NCBI RefSeq assembly: GCF_000686705.1 | Contig: NZ_KK366004.1 | Span: 740,364 to 804,363, forward strand | Length of the DNA: 64,000 nt | From: Clostridium hydrogeniformans DSM 21757 | GTDB taxonomy: Bacteria; Bacillota; Clostridia; Clostridiales; Clostridiaceae | Direction: 5' to 3' | Part shown: one piece after another, positions 36,339 to 44,372 of the stretch | Numbering within the stretch: the stretch's first letter is position 1 | Layout: each line of letters opens with the position of its first letter | Notes under the pieces: generated by a model | What the model was told of the DNA's origin: nothing | What the model saw: only the letters and a program-made list of their open reading frames with translations | Database searches by the model: none | Position numbers and translations under genes: made by a program

Positions 36339-36397
36339 TAGGCTTTAATTTTACTTATTATAAGAAATTCTACCTTATAGTAAGAAATTAAAACCTA
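36339..36397 (-). terminator. Imperfect long inverted repeat upstream of the GNAT gene
   Basis: Arms 36339-36364 (TAGGCTTTAATTT...) and 36374-36397 (...AAATTAAAACCTA) pair with a few mismatches around a 9-nt loop. Lying between two minus-strand genes, it may be a second terminator after the DUF4180 gene or a leader hairpin of the GNAT gene. Confidence 0.4.
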
Positions 36398-36449
36398 AAA
36401 ATAGTAAGATTTTTATATTATTAAAAATTTTCATTAAGGTTTAATATAA

Positions 36450-36490
36450 TTTAGATAATCATATTCTTTTTAATAGTATGATTATCTAAA
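36450..36490 (-). terminator. Terminator of the DUF4180 gene
   Basis: Perfect 14-bp arms TTTAGATAATCATA (36450-36463) and TATGATTATCTAAA (36477-36490), just downstream of the minus-strand stop. Confidence 0.65.
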
Positions 36491-36505
36491 TTTAAGAGGA
36501 AAGTA

Positions 36506-36862
36506 TTATAAGGATTCTACAGCTTCCTCTTCTGTACCCTTAAAGAGTATGTTCTTTCCTTTATTGGATTCATAGATAAAAGAATTTAAACTTTTACTAT
36601 TATATTGGTGAAACTCACCAATAATAGCTAGAGGGAGCTGATAATTTGTATACTTTTGAATTATTTCACCAGCAATACCAGTTTTTAAGTCAAAAAAATC
36701 CTCAATTATATTCTTCTTGTTAATAATTATTTTATCGCAATTATAATCATATCTAACCGTTACCATAAGATCTAAAGCATCTTGAACATTATTAATAATT
36801 ACATCATCGCTAGATATAACTGCTATATTTACATCATTTTTATTTATTACTTTTATATTCAT
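36506..36862 (-). CDS. DUF4180 domain protein
   Basis: A 118-residue soluble protein matching DUF4180: MNIKVINKNDVNIAVISSDDVIINNVQDALDLMVTVRYD, ending FEGTEEEA-like (LFKGTEEEAVESL). Members are often found beside or fused to regulators, but no function is assigned. ATG with GGAGGTAAAG about 7 bp upstream. An upstream TTGAAA and TATAAT-like pair lies in AT-rich DNA near 36910-36960. Monocistronic. Confidence 0.75.
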   Translation of the reverse strand: MNIKVINKNDVNIAVISSDDVIINNVQDALDLMVTVRYDYNCDKIIINKKNIIEDFFDLKTGIAGEIIQKYTNYQLPLAIIGEFHQYNSKSLNSFIYESNKGKNILFKGTEEEAVESL

Positions 36863-37105
36863 ACTTTACCTCCTTTAAATCTGTAGAGTATATAAACATT
36901 ATACATTTGTTACATATATATTGATATTATATATTAAAAAATTATTTTTTCAATAATGTAAATATAATAAGTTTTTTGAATATTATTATATATTTATATG
37001 GAATCCTTAAGATTAAAAAACTTTATATAGTCGCTTAAGTATTTTTCTTTAAAAAGAGTATTCATATTTAAAAAGATAGATAAGTTTTAAAAAAGAAAAT
37101 TTATT

Positions 37106-37900
37106 TTAAGCTTTAAAGGCATGATGCTTATTATAAAAAACCTTTTTATAATACCAAATTAAGAATATTATATGAAGTGTAAAATTTATATAACTAAAAT
37201 AGTTTAAAAACTTTACATTATAAAGGTTACTACTATTCATAAGGTTACTAAATATATCTCCTAAAGATGCTCGAGTTAATAAGTGAAAAAATAATGTGTA
37301 GGCTCTAGCACTTATCCATAAATCCTTTCTATTATTTATAAGTGCTCTTATAAAGGGAGTTAATAATACAGATACTGTACTTAATACAAACAGATAGTTT
37401 TCTCCGTATACAAAACAAATATCCCATACTGTATAAAGAAAAATCCAGGCTATAGATATATTGTTAACTATGATATTAGTATATTTATTACCCTCAATAG
37501 AAATTAGCCAATTATTTTTAGGAAGAGGCATGGTAATACATAAAATTAGTCCACAGAGTCCATTAAGGATATTTTTAGTTACAAATAAATCTGTAAGGGA
37601 AGCCTCTAAAATATTAATTCCAATTATCATAAAAAAGGCAATACTTGTCCAAGGCTTTTGTAAAAACTTTAGTGTATCATACTTTTCACTATATCTACAT
37701 AGGGTTAAAAATAAGGTTGGAAAAATAACACTAAGGGTTTTAGCTATCCTAAAAGGAGAGCTTAAGTTATTTCCCCAAAAGGGAATAGTTAAAAGAGAAA
37801 GAATACAAATAGCCAGGGCTAATTTAATATTTCTTCTCATTAATTCATGAAAAGTGTAGAGAATTAATATGTATATAAGCATATATATTATAGAATTCAT
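37106..37900 (-). CDS. Multi-pass membrane protein, possibly DUF5692
   Basis: A 264-residue protein with about seven or eight hydrophobic helices spread through its length, and no signal peptidase site. The WGNNL, AKTLSVIFPTL, DICFVYGENYLF and WISARAYTLFFHL segments resemble clostridial membrane proteins filed as DUF5692. Function unknown, and I am only moderately sure of the family. ATG start with AGGAGG about 7 bp upstream. It is divergent from the PadR gene across 220 bp of AT-rich DNA. Confidence 0.55.
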   Translation of the reverse strand: MNSIIYMLIYILILYTFHELMRRNIKLALAICILSLLTIPFWGNNLSSPFRIAKTLSVIFPTLFLTLCRYSEKYDTLKFLQKPWTSIAFFMIIGINILEASLTDLFVTKNILNGLCGLILCITMPLPKNNWLISIEGNKYTNIIVNNISIAWIFLYTVWDICFVYGENYLFVLSTVSVLLTPFIRALINNRKDLWISARAYTLFFHLLTRASLGDIFSNLMNSSNLYNVKFLNYFSYINFTLHIIFLIWYYKKVFYNKHHAFKA

Positions 37901-38053
37901 TGATATACCTCCTAATATTATTTTATTATTACACTAAGTTATATTATATTTACAATATTCTCCATATAGACACACTCATAATATCATATAATTTAATCAA
38001 TTGTAAACAATTAATTAAATTATTTTACTTTGAAATGAAAGACAAGAGACTAC

Positions 38054-38082
38054 TTGACAATACATAGTAGCTTTGATAAATT
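38054..38082 (+). promoter_or_regulatory. Promoter of the padR cassette
   Basis: TTGACA (38054-38059), a 17-bp spacer containing TACATAGTAG, and TAAATT (38077-38082), 38 bp before the PadR start. Related CTATTATGTAATAC follows; PadR proteins commonly bind such TAC/GTA dyads, so autoregulation is plausible. Confidence 0.6.
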
Positions 38083-38120
38083 ATAAATAAGCTATTATGT
38101 AATACAAAGTAGGTGATGAC

Positions 38121-38441
38121 TTGGGAAATTCTACTCAAATTTTAAAAGGGTTATTAGAAGGGTGTATATTAAAAATAATAAAAGATAGTGACACCTATGG
38201 ATATGAAATTTGTGAAAGTCTTATAAACTATGGATTTGAGGAAGTTTCAGAGGGAAGTGTATACCCTATATTAATAAGATTGGAGAAGAAGAATATAATA
38301 TATTCTTCTATGAAAAAATCTCCATTAGGACCTATGAGAAAATATTATTATTTAACTAAAGAAGGAGAAAGTGAATTAATAAATTTTATTAGTTCTTGGG
38401 ATAAAGTGAAAAATAGTGTTAATAAGGTTTTGGAGGGATAA
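38121..38441 (+). CDS. PadR-family transcriptional regulator
   Basis: A 106-residue winged-helix protein: QILKGLLEGCILKIIKDSDTYGYEICESL and SEGSVYPILIRLEKKNII are the PadR signature regions, and the C-terminal helix (about 80-104) is the dimerisation arm. TTG start 6 bp after AGGTGA. The next gene starts 2 bp after its stop with its ribosome site inside it, so the two are coupled. In PadR/HAAS pairs the regulator typically controls the membrane protein gene beside it, which suggests an envelope or antibiotic signal. Confidence 0.88.
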   Translation: MGNSTQILKGLLEGCILKIIKDSDTYGYEICESLINYGFEEVSEGSVYPILIRLEKKNIIYSSMKKSPLGPMRKYYYLTKEGESELINFISSWDKVKNSVNKVLEG

Positions 38442-38443
38442 TT

Positions 38444-39136
38444 ATGGTATCATACTTTAAATTAAAACTTTTAAGATATAAAAGTAAAAAAAATCTTAAC
38501 ACAAAAAATAGAGGTTTATATAATGCAATTACATGTTATATAAATAATAGTGACTTAAGTTTATATGATAAAGAAGAGGTTTTGCAAGAAATCTTAGATA
38601 TTATACTTCAAGCACAATTTCATAATAGGAATATAAATTTATTTATTGGAGATGACTATGAAAAATTTTGTGATCAAGTTATTGAGGAATACTTAAGCAA
38701 TAGAAGTAAAAGCTTAAAAGTAATATCCTTATTAGAAAGAAATATAATTTGGGGACTTATAATATCAGGAGTATTAGTTATAACAAACAAAATTGGAGAG
38801 GGTATTTTAGGTATAAACCTTAATCAGGTGATTTTTATTTTATTGATGTTACTGTTTATAATCCCCATATCTAAAAAAGGAAGACAGGGTACATCAAGCT
38901 ATGATCTATTTCATAAAGTATTTTTAATGAATAGCTCCTTATATAGAAAAAATGTTAAGATTCCAATAATATTTATAAGTATATTAGTTATAGCTTCATT
39001 TATAGGAGAAAAGTTATTTTTTATAGATACTTATAGGATATTTTTATTAGGTGATATTATTCCATATACTCTATTAGGGATAGGGGTATTAGTAACTATT
39101 GAATTTTTAAAGCTATATTATAAGAGGATTATTTAA
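38444..39136 (+). CDS. PadR-linked membrane protein with HAAS-like N-terminal domain
   Basis: A 230-residue protein. Residues 1-95 are helical and charged (NDLSLYDKEEVLQEILDIILQAQ...FCDQVIEEY), like HAAS/DUF1048-type domains that accompany PadR regulators. The rest holds about four or five membrane helices (105-130, 133-150, 178-197, 205-225). Likely a membrane sensor or effector; no catalytic motif seen. It starts 2 bp after padR with GGAGG in its end, and is followed after 2 bp by the next frame. Confidence 0.65.
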   Translation: MVSYFKLKLLRYKSKKNLNTKNRGLYNAITCYINNSDLSLYDKEEVLQEILDIILQAQFHNRNINLFIGDDYEKFCDQVIEEYLSNRSKSLKVISLLERNIIWGLIISGVLVITNKIGEGILGINLNQVIFILLMLLFIIPISKKGRQGTSSYDLFHKVFLMNSSLYRKNVKIPIIFISILVIASFIGEKLFFIDTYRIFLLGDIIPYTLLGIGVLVTIEFLKLYYKRII

Positions 39137-39138
39137 TT

Positions 39139-39366
39139 ATGACTATGGAATTATTTAATGTCATAAGTTTATATAATATAACTTCAATTATATTATTATT
39201 TATAACAGTTCTTTATACTGTTAGATATTTATATAAAGATAAATCTTTAAAAATTATTAATCACAAAAATATAGTTTTTAAATATATATCATCCATAGTT
39301 GTTTGTGTTTACAGTTATAGAACTTATAATAAGTATAGAATTTATTTATTTACTACTTTATTTTAG
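39139..39366 (+). CDS. Small membrane protein in the PadR cassette
   Basis: 75 residues with one clear helix (about 10-31, IISLYNITSIILLFITVLY-like) and a basic Tyr-rich second half. It starts 2 bp after the preceding gene, with AGAGGA about 11 bp upstream, and precedes the YidC-like gene by about 50 bp. No family recognised. It could be a substrate of the adjacent insertase, a small regulator, or a marginal frame. Confidence 0.5.
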   Translation: MTMELFNVISLYNITSIILLFITVLYTVRYLYKDKSLKIINHKNIVFKYISSIVVCVYSYRTYNKYRIYLFTTLF

Positions 39367-39416
39367 TAAATAGTAATAAACCGTAATATTACTATTTATA
39401 AGAAGGAGTAAAAGTG

Positions 39417-40055
39417 ATGATTTCTAAGATTTTAAATACTATTATAGAAGTTTTATTTAATTTTACAGGGGATCTAGGAGTGGCTATAGTACTTATTACA
39501 CTAATAGTAAAACTAATTTTATCTCCCCTTGATATACAGTCAAAAGTTATATTATATAAAAATAATAAACTCAGAGAAGAATTTGAAAGTATAAAGGAAA
39601 AATATAAAAATAACAAGGACAAGATGGAAGAAGAACAGAAAAAATATGAAAAGGAATCATTAAAAAACATAAAGGGGTGTTTAGGGACTTTAATTCAGAT
39701 ACCTGTGGTTACATCTTTATATTTTACAGTAACTAATATTAATATGGAGGCTACCACTTTAATAGTTCCATGGGTTATTAATATTAAAGAATATGATAAT
39801 TATTTTTTTGTTCCTTTAATATATATCTTAATTTCTCTAGCTCCAACTATGATTTCACACTTTTCTTATTTTAAAGATAAGGTAAATAATAAGATAGATA
39901 AGAAGACTATAATTCCTATAATAATCATAAACCTATTAATATCTATTAAAGCCCCGGTAGCTTTAGGGATATACTTTATAACCTCATCTTTAGTTAATTT
40001 TATTCAAGAATTAGGATTTAGATTATATATAAAAAATAAAAAGACAATATATTAG
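39417..40055 (+). CDS. Compact YidC/Oxa1-family membrane insertase paralogue
   Basis: A 212-residue YidC/Oxa1 protein: first core helix GDLGVAIVLITLIVKLILSPL, cytoplasmic coiled hairpin rich in Lys/Glu (about 44-85), then KGCLGTLIQIPVVTSLYFTV, and two or three later helices. There is no N-terminal lipoprotein signal of the SpoIIIJ type and no large extracytoplasmic domain. The groove position usually held by Arg (LIVRLILxPL) is Lys here. It is therefore likely a specialised paralogue; the house-keeping yidC normally sits near rpmH-rnpA. ATG after GAAGGAG. Last gene of the padR cassette, followed by a terminator. Confidence 0.8.
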   Translation: MISKILNTIIEVLFNFTGDLGVAIVLITLIVKLILSPLDIQSKVILYKNNKLREEFESIKEKYKNNKDKMEEEQKKYEKESLKNIKGCLGTLIQIPVVTSLYFTVTNINMEATTLIVPWVINIKEYDNYFFVPLIYILISLAPTMISHFSYFKDKVNNKIDKKTIIPIIIINLLISIKAPVALGIYFITSSLVNFIQELGFRLYIKNKKTIY

Positions 40056-40070
40056 GGAGAATGATTTTAT

Positions 40071-40112
40071 AAGCTATCATGAGAGTAATAATTTACTTAT
40101 GATGGCTTTTTT
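40071..40112 (+). terminator. Terminator after the YidC-like gene
   Basis: Stem AAGCTATCAT/ATGATGGCTT (one U-G pair) with an inner AGTAA/TTACT helix, followed by TTTTTAT. Confidence 0.75.
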
Positions 40113-40113
40113 A

Positions 40114-40382
40114 TATTATCCTATTATATATTACAATAGGATAATATTGGAAAATGTGTTATAATAGTATTACAAAGCATTTGATGAAATATTATTAAGA
40201 TTTATAAGGATTTTAATATCAGATTTATATTGATTATTTATAAAAAGAGTATGGATTTATTTATAAATTATTAATATAAGATGCTATTCTAGTTAAAAAT
40301 TTTTATGTGAAAAGTTTAGTATAATATGTTAAAAACAAGAAAGTTTTTTGATTAGAATATTTTTATAAAGAGGAGTAAAGGA
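40114..40382 (+). promoter_or_regulatory. Intergenic region with a 12-bp perfect inverted repeat before the S66 peptidase
   Basis: TATTATCCTATT (40114-40125) and AATAGGATAATA (40135-40146) are exact complements with a 9-nt loop, just upstream of TGTGTTATAAT (-10 at 40160-40165). The position suits an operator. A second -10-like TATAAT lies near 40321. The remainder, about 200 bp, shows nothing else. Confidence 0.4.
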
Positions 40383-41399
40383 ATGAGATATACAAGGCCT
40401 CTTAGAAAAGGAGATACCATAGCTATTGTTTCTCCTTCCTTTGGGATTATAAAAAATTACGAAAAAAGATTAGAAAAAGCCATAGAAAATTTGAAGTTTT
40501 TAGGATATAAAATAGTATTATATTATAATATAGGTGTGTTTTATAAGCTACAGTCTGATACCAAAAAAGAGAGAGCAAATGCATTTATGAAAGCTTATCT
40601 TGATCCTAAAGTTAATTTTATATTTTGTGCCACAGGAGGAGAACGACTTATAGATATGCTCCCATACTTAGACTATGAAGAAATAAAAAGGGCAGAACCT
40701 AAAGGAGTGCTAGGATATTCAGATATAAGTAATCTTTTATTTGCTTTAACATTAAAATGTGATATAGCTACCTTTCATGGTCCCTTAGCGATAGACTTTG
40801 GAAGTAAAAGTTTAAATAAAGGAACTATTAATGCATTAAGGGTTATAAAGGCAGAGGATAGAGTTTTTCAAGAGAGTTTTGATTTTTATGGGGAAGATAA
40901 GTTTGATATAAATAAAGATCCTAAGGGAGATTATAAAGAAACAAATAAAGTTAAGTGGAAGAGCTTAAGTGGAGAAAATGCAGAATTTCAAGGAAGAATC
41001 TTAGGAGGATGCTTAGATACTATCAGTAATTTAGTTGGAACTAGATTTGGAGATGTAAAAACCTTTGGAGAAAAATATAAGAAAGAAGGGATTATATTAT
41101 ACTTTGAAAGCTGTGATATGAATTCCGTTAGTATATATAGAGCACTTTGGCAAATGAAAGAGTTAGGGTGGTTTAATTATTTAAAGGGAGTTTTAATAGG
41201 AAGACCTGTAGGATACAGTGATGTTTTAGATTTTACCTTGGAGGATAGCTTAAAGGAAATTTTTAATGACCTTAATGTTCCAGTTATTTTTCATGTGGAT
41301 GTTGGTCATACAAAACCACAACTTACTATAGTAAATGGAGCTATTGCAAAGGTTAAGTTAAAGGATAGTAAAGGAGAAATAGAAACTTTACTAAAATAA
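40383..41399 (+). CDS. S66-family LD-carboxypeptidase / MccF-like serine peptidase
   Basis: A 338-residue serine peptidase of family S66. The nucleophile is Ser113 in VLGYSDISNLL. The glutamate and histidine of the triad lie in the C-terminal half (ILYFESCD and FHVDVGHTKPQ). ATGGERLIDMLPYLDYE is the conserved region before the nucleophile. Members either trim the D-Ala from recycled muropeptides (LdcA) or cleave microcin-C-like aminoacyl nucleotides (MccF); the internal KEERANAFMKAYLDP pattern is compatible with both. No signal peptide, so cytosolic. ATG after AGAGGAG. Confidence 0.85.
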   Translation: MRYTRPLRKGDTIAIVSPSFGIIKNYEKRLEKAIENLKFLGYKIVLYYNIGVFYKLQSDTKKERANAFMKAYLDPKVNFIFCATGGERLIDMLPYLDYEEIKRAEPKGVLGYSDISNLLFALTLKCDIATFHGPLAIDFGSKSLNKGTINALRVIKAEDRVFQESFDFYGEDKFDINKDPKGDYKETNKVKWKSLSGENAEFQGRILGGCLDTISNLVGTRFGDVKTFGEKYKKEGIILYFESCDMNSVSIYRALWQMKELGWFNYLKGVLIGRPVGYSDVLDFTLEDSLKEIFNDLNVPVIFHVDVGHTKPQLTIVNGAIAKVKLKDSKGEIETLLK

Positions 41400-41535
41400 T
41401 TATAGAATTATTCTATTTTACTAAGTAAATTTTAAAAGGTTTAAGAGTATTTAAAGTTCTTAGTTTATTAGATTGAAAGGATTATATTCGGCAATTATAT
41501 ATTAATATAAAAAATAATTATACAGGGGAGAAAAT

Positions 41536-42279
41536 GTGAGAAGTATGAGCAAAGTATCATTATTAGGAGTAATCCATGATCCTAAGGGAAGAAACTTAGA
41601 AAGTATTAAATTATTTGGGGAGAGTATAAAAGAGTTATATAAAAATACATATATAACAATAAGTGAAGAAACTCATGAACATATATATAATAGTCTTAAG
41701 AGTTTTGGCTTTAATATTAAGATTATAGAAAAAAGAGGTGCCGCTGATGCAAGGAGACAGGTTTTAAGATTTGCCCTTGAAGAGGAAGGGGAATTTTATC
41801 ATTATATAGATCTTGATAGACTTTTAACTTGGATAAAATTTTACAAAGAAGAGCTTAAAGAAGTTATAGAAATAATACCTAATTATGATTATTTAATCTT
41901 AGGAAGAACCAATAAAGCTTTTGAAACTCATCCTACACCTTGGAAGGAAACGGAGAGAATAACTAATAGAATATTTTCTTTGGAAATTAAAAAGGAAGCT
42001 GATGTTACAGCAGGGTCTTGCTGTTTTTCACAAGAAGTTGCAAAGGGTATATTAAAATATTCCAAGGATAAGATGACAGATGGAGAGTGGCCTATGATAG
42101 CTTATAGAATTTTAAGAAAAGAAGTTAAGTATAAAGCGGTAGATGGGCTTTTATATAATAGAGAAATTAATGGGGTATCAAAAGATATTAATGAAAGTGA
42201 TGAATACTTCTCTAGGTTAAGATTAAGTTATATAATAAGTGAATCATCAAGAAATACAGGGAAAAATAATGAAATATAA
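41536..42279 (+). CDS. Conserved protein with glycosyltransferase-like DxD motif
   Basis: A 247-residue soluble protein not firmly recognised. It has alternating beta/alpha composition and a YHYIDLDRLLTW stretch (Asp92-x-Asp94) like the metal-binding DxD of GT-A glycosyltransferases. LRFALEEEGEFYHYIDLDR, ILGRTNKAFETHPTPW and AGSCCFSQE are notable. It lacks membrane helices. GTG start at 41536, about 7 bp after CAGGGGAG; a later ATG at 41545 is possible. Stand-alone gene. Transfer of a sugar is an inference from the motif only. Confidence 0.5.
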   Translation: MRSMSKVSLLGVIHDPKGRNLESIKLFGESIKELYKNTYITISEETHEHIYNSLKSFGFNIKIIEKRGAADARRQVLRFALEEEGEFYHYIDLDRLLTWIKFYKEELKEVIEIIPNYDYLILGRTNKAFETHPTPWKETERITNRIFSLEIKKEADVTAGSCCFSQEVAKGILKYSKDKMTDGEWPMIAYRILRKEVKYKAVDGLLYNREINGVSKDINESDEYFSRLRLSYIISESSRNTGKNNEI

Positions 42280-42441
42280 AATTAATTCATTGTAAATTTT
42301 TCTTAGATAGATTATAGAGAATAGTGTTATAAGAATTACAGTTTTTATCTTAAGATTAAGAAGCTAGATTTTAGAATTATAAGATAAATAAATTTATTAT
42401 ATAAATATTATAGTTTTAAAAAAGTTATAGGGGGATGAAAA

Positions 42442-42879
42442 TTGAAAAGTTATGAAAGTATAACCATAGAAAAAGCTACTAAGGAAGAATGTAATATAGT
42501 AAGTGAAATTCTAATAAAATATAATAACCTTAGGGTACCTTTTACCCAAGAAAATCCTTTTACATCTATGAATTTTGTTATAAAGAATAGCTTAGGGAAA
42601 ATTATAGGAGGAGTACTTGGAACTCTATATCTTTGGAACATATTAGAGATACACGTAATTTCTATAGAAGAGGAATATAGGGGAGAAGGATATGGAGCTT
42701 TAATTTTAAATACAATAGAATCAAAGGCGAAATCTTTAGGGTGTACTTTAATTCATTTAGATACCTTTGACTTTCAAGCTAAGGACTTTTATGAAAAGTA
42801 TGGTTATAAGGTATTTGGAGTTCTTGAAGATTGTCCAGAAGATCATAAAAGATATTATATGAGAAAAAAATTAGTTTAA
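42442..42879 (+). CDS. GNAT-family N-acetyltransferase
   Basis: A 145-residue GNAT protein: IEEEYRGEGYGALILNTIESKAKSLGC is the acetyl-CoA site, with LIHLDTFDFQAKDFYEKYGYKVFGVL as the C-terminal strand-helix typical of the family. Substrate unknown. Start TTG at 42442, 10 bp after AGGGGG; an overlapping ATG at 42435 runs into a stop after six codons and is rejected. Followed by a strong terminator at 42882. Confidence 0.85.
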   Translation: MKSYESITIEKATKEECNIVSEILIKYNNLRVPFTQENPFTSMNFVIKNSLGKIIGGVLGTLYLWNILEIHVISIEEEYRGEGYGALILNTIESKAKSLGCTLIHLDTFDFQAKDFYEKYGYKVFGVLEDCPEDHKRYYMRKKLV

Positions 42880-42881
42880 AT

Positions 42882-42926
42882 AAAAAGTTCTATTACTAAT
42901 ATATATATTAGTAATAGGACTTTTTT
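42882..42926 (+). terminator. Terminator after the GNAT gene
   Basis: About 20-bp stem AAAAAGTTCTATTACTAATA with its near-exact complement, followed by TTTTTTC. Confidence 0.85.
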
Positions 42927-43047
42927 CTTTCTTTAAATTAATTTTAATTGAAGATTTTAATTTCAATAAATACCCATTAATTATAATTATGATTTTGTGC
43001 AAAATATATAAAGGGAGTTAAACTGAATTGTATGTTGATTAAAAGAT

Positions 43048-43077
43048 AGTTTATATACAAATTAAAGTATATAAACT
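43048..43077 (+). promoter_or_regulatory. Inverted repeat just upstream of yhaM
   Basis: AGTTTATATAC (43048-43058) and GTATATAAACT (43067-43077) are perfect complements with an 8-nt loop, ending about 14 bp before the GAAAGGATG ribosome site. It could be an operator or an RNA hairpin near the start of translation. Confidence 0.5.
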
Positions 43078-43104
43078 TCAACCTGTGAAAGAAAGGATGA
43101 TATA

Positions 43105-44001
43105 ATGAAAAATCAATATTTAAAAACCTTACATAAGGGAAAAAAGGTAGAAACCTCATTTATGATAAATAAAATTATTTCAAGGGATGGTAATAATGTA
43201 TATGCTTTTATAGGAGATAATACAGGAGAAGTTAAAGCTAGATTTAAGGATGAAAATAGAGCATTTAAAGTTGGAGATGTAATAACTGTTAAGGGAACTT
43301 TAGGAGAAAGTATAGATGTAGACAAGGTAAAAAAAGAAAAAACTTTTAATATAATGGATTATTTACCTTCAGTTAAAAGACCTATAGAGGATATTATGAA
43401 TGAAATTGAGCTTCTTTCTAAGGAAGAATTTAAAAGTGAGGAAGCAATAAAGTTAAATGAATACTTTTTTAAGAATGAAGAGTTTATAAATAAATTTAAA
43501 AAGGCTATAGGTGGAGTATATCAACACCATAATTATTTAGGAGGACTGGCAGAACATACATTAAATGTAATGCATTTAACCAAAGTTTTATCCTATAGAT
43601 ACAATTGCAGATATAAGGAAATTGCAATTCTAGGAGCTAAGCTTCACGACATAGGTAAAATATATGAGATGAGTTATGATGGACCATTCAACTATACTCT
43701 AAGAGGGGATATGGAGGGACATATAGTAATTGGAGTAAATATGATAGAAGATGCTTTTAGAGAAAATAAGGAATTATATGATGAAGAATTTAAGGGGAGA
43801 ATAAAGGGTATAATTGTTCAACATCATGGAAAAGAGGAATATGGATCCCCTAAAGCACCTAAGACAGTGGAATCTCATATAGTTCATTACGCAGACTATG
43901 TAGATGCTATGATGAACAAGATAGAAATAGTAACTGAAAGTGTGGAGAAGGGGCAATGGACTCCTTATGAAAGAAGGATAGAGGGTAAAATTTTTGTATA
44001 A
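43105..44001 (+). CDS. yhaM: 3'-5' exoribonuclease YhaM
   Basis: A 298-residue nuclease of the YhaM/CBF1 family (Bacillus YhaM is 314). The N-terminal OB fold (about 15-85, SFMINKIISRDGNNVYAFIGDNTGEVKARF) binds nucleic acid. The HD phosphohydrolase domain (about 150-270) shows HHNYLGGLAEHTLNV, LGAKLHDIGKIYEM and VQHHGKEEYGSP, which bind metals. It trims RNA and single-stranded DNA 3' ends. ATG after GAAAGGATG. Monocistronic, with a palindrome before it and hairpins after. Confidence 0.9.
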   Translation: MKNQYLKTLHKGKKVETSFMINKIISRDGNNVYAFIGDNTGEVKARFKDENRAFKVGDVITVKGTLGESIDVDKVKKEKTFNIMDYLPSVKRPIEDIMNEIELLSKEEFKSEEAIKLNEYFFKNEEFINKFKKAIGGVYQHHNYLGGLAEHTLNVMHLTKVLSYRYNCRYKEIAILGAKLHDIGKIYEMSYDGPFNYTLRGDMEGHIVIGVNMIEDAFRENKELYDEEFKGRIKGIIVQHHGKEEYGSPKAPKTVESHIVHYADYVDAMMNKIEIVTESVEKGQWTPYERRIEGKIFV

Positions 44002-44372
44002 GCCTATGGACATTATTAAAGGAAGTAGATACAATAGGATTTAACTTAAAGATTTTTAATCTTTAAGTTAGTAGTCCTATATAGATAACTAAGTATAAGT
44101 TAAGAATTAAGTCAGTAACCCTAAATATATATTAAGTAGAAAATATATTTTATAATTATAATAAAATATATTTTAAATATACTTAATATATTTTATTAAG
44201 AGCTTTAGATATAAATTTATAGGATATTTAAGAATTCTATTTTAAGATACAGATTAAACAATATAAGAACAGGGAAATACCTTTAAGGTTCTATGGAAGG
44301 TTAAGGTCTTTTCTTAAATAGAAATAGTATAAAGTTAATAATCCTATTAAGTTTAAGGGGGAGAGGAGATAT
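44002..44372. repeat. Intergenic region with two large inverted repeats
   Basis: First: TAACTTAAAGAT/ATCTTTAAGTTA (44042-44053 and 44059-44070, 12 bp) extended outward by ATAGGA/TCCTAT (44034-44039 and 44075-44080); it likely ends yhaM but lacks a T run. Second: AAAATATATTTTAT/ATAAAATATATTTT (44140-44153 and 44161-44174, 14 bp) extended by TATATTAAGTA/TACTTAATATA (44128-44138 and 44180-44190). The remaining 180 bp before the next gene show no clear feature. Confidence 0.6.

Noticed and set aside
37461-37850. 129-codon plus-strand frame opposite the multi-pass membrane protein gene
   Set aside because: The minus-strand gene has a proper AGGAGG site and membrane topology; this one has neither.
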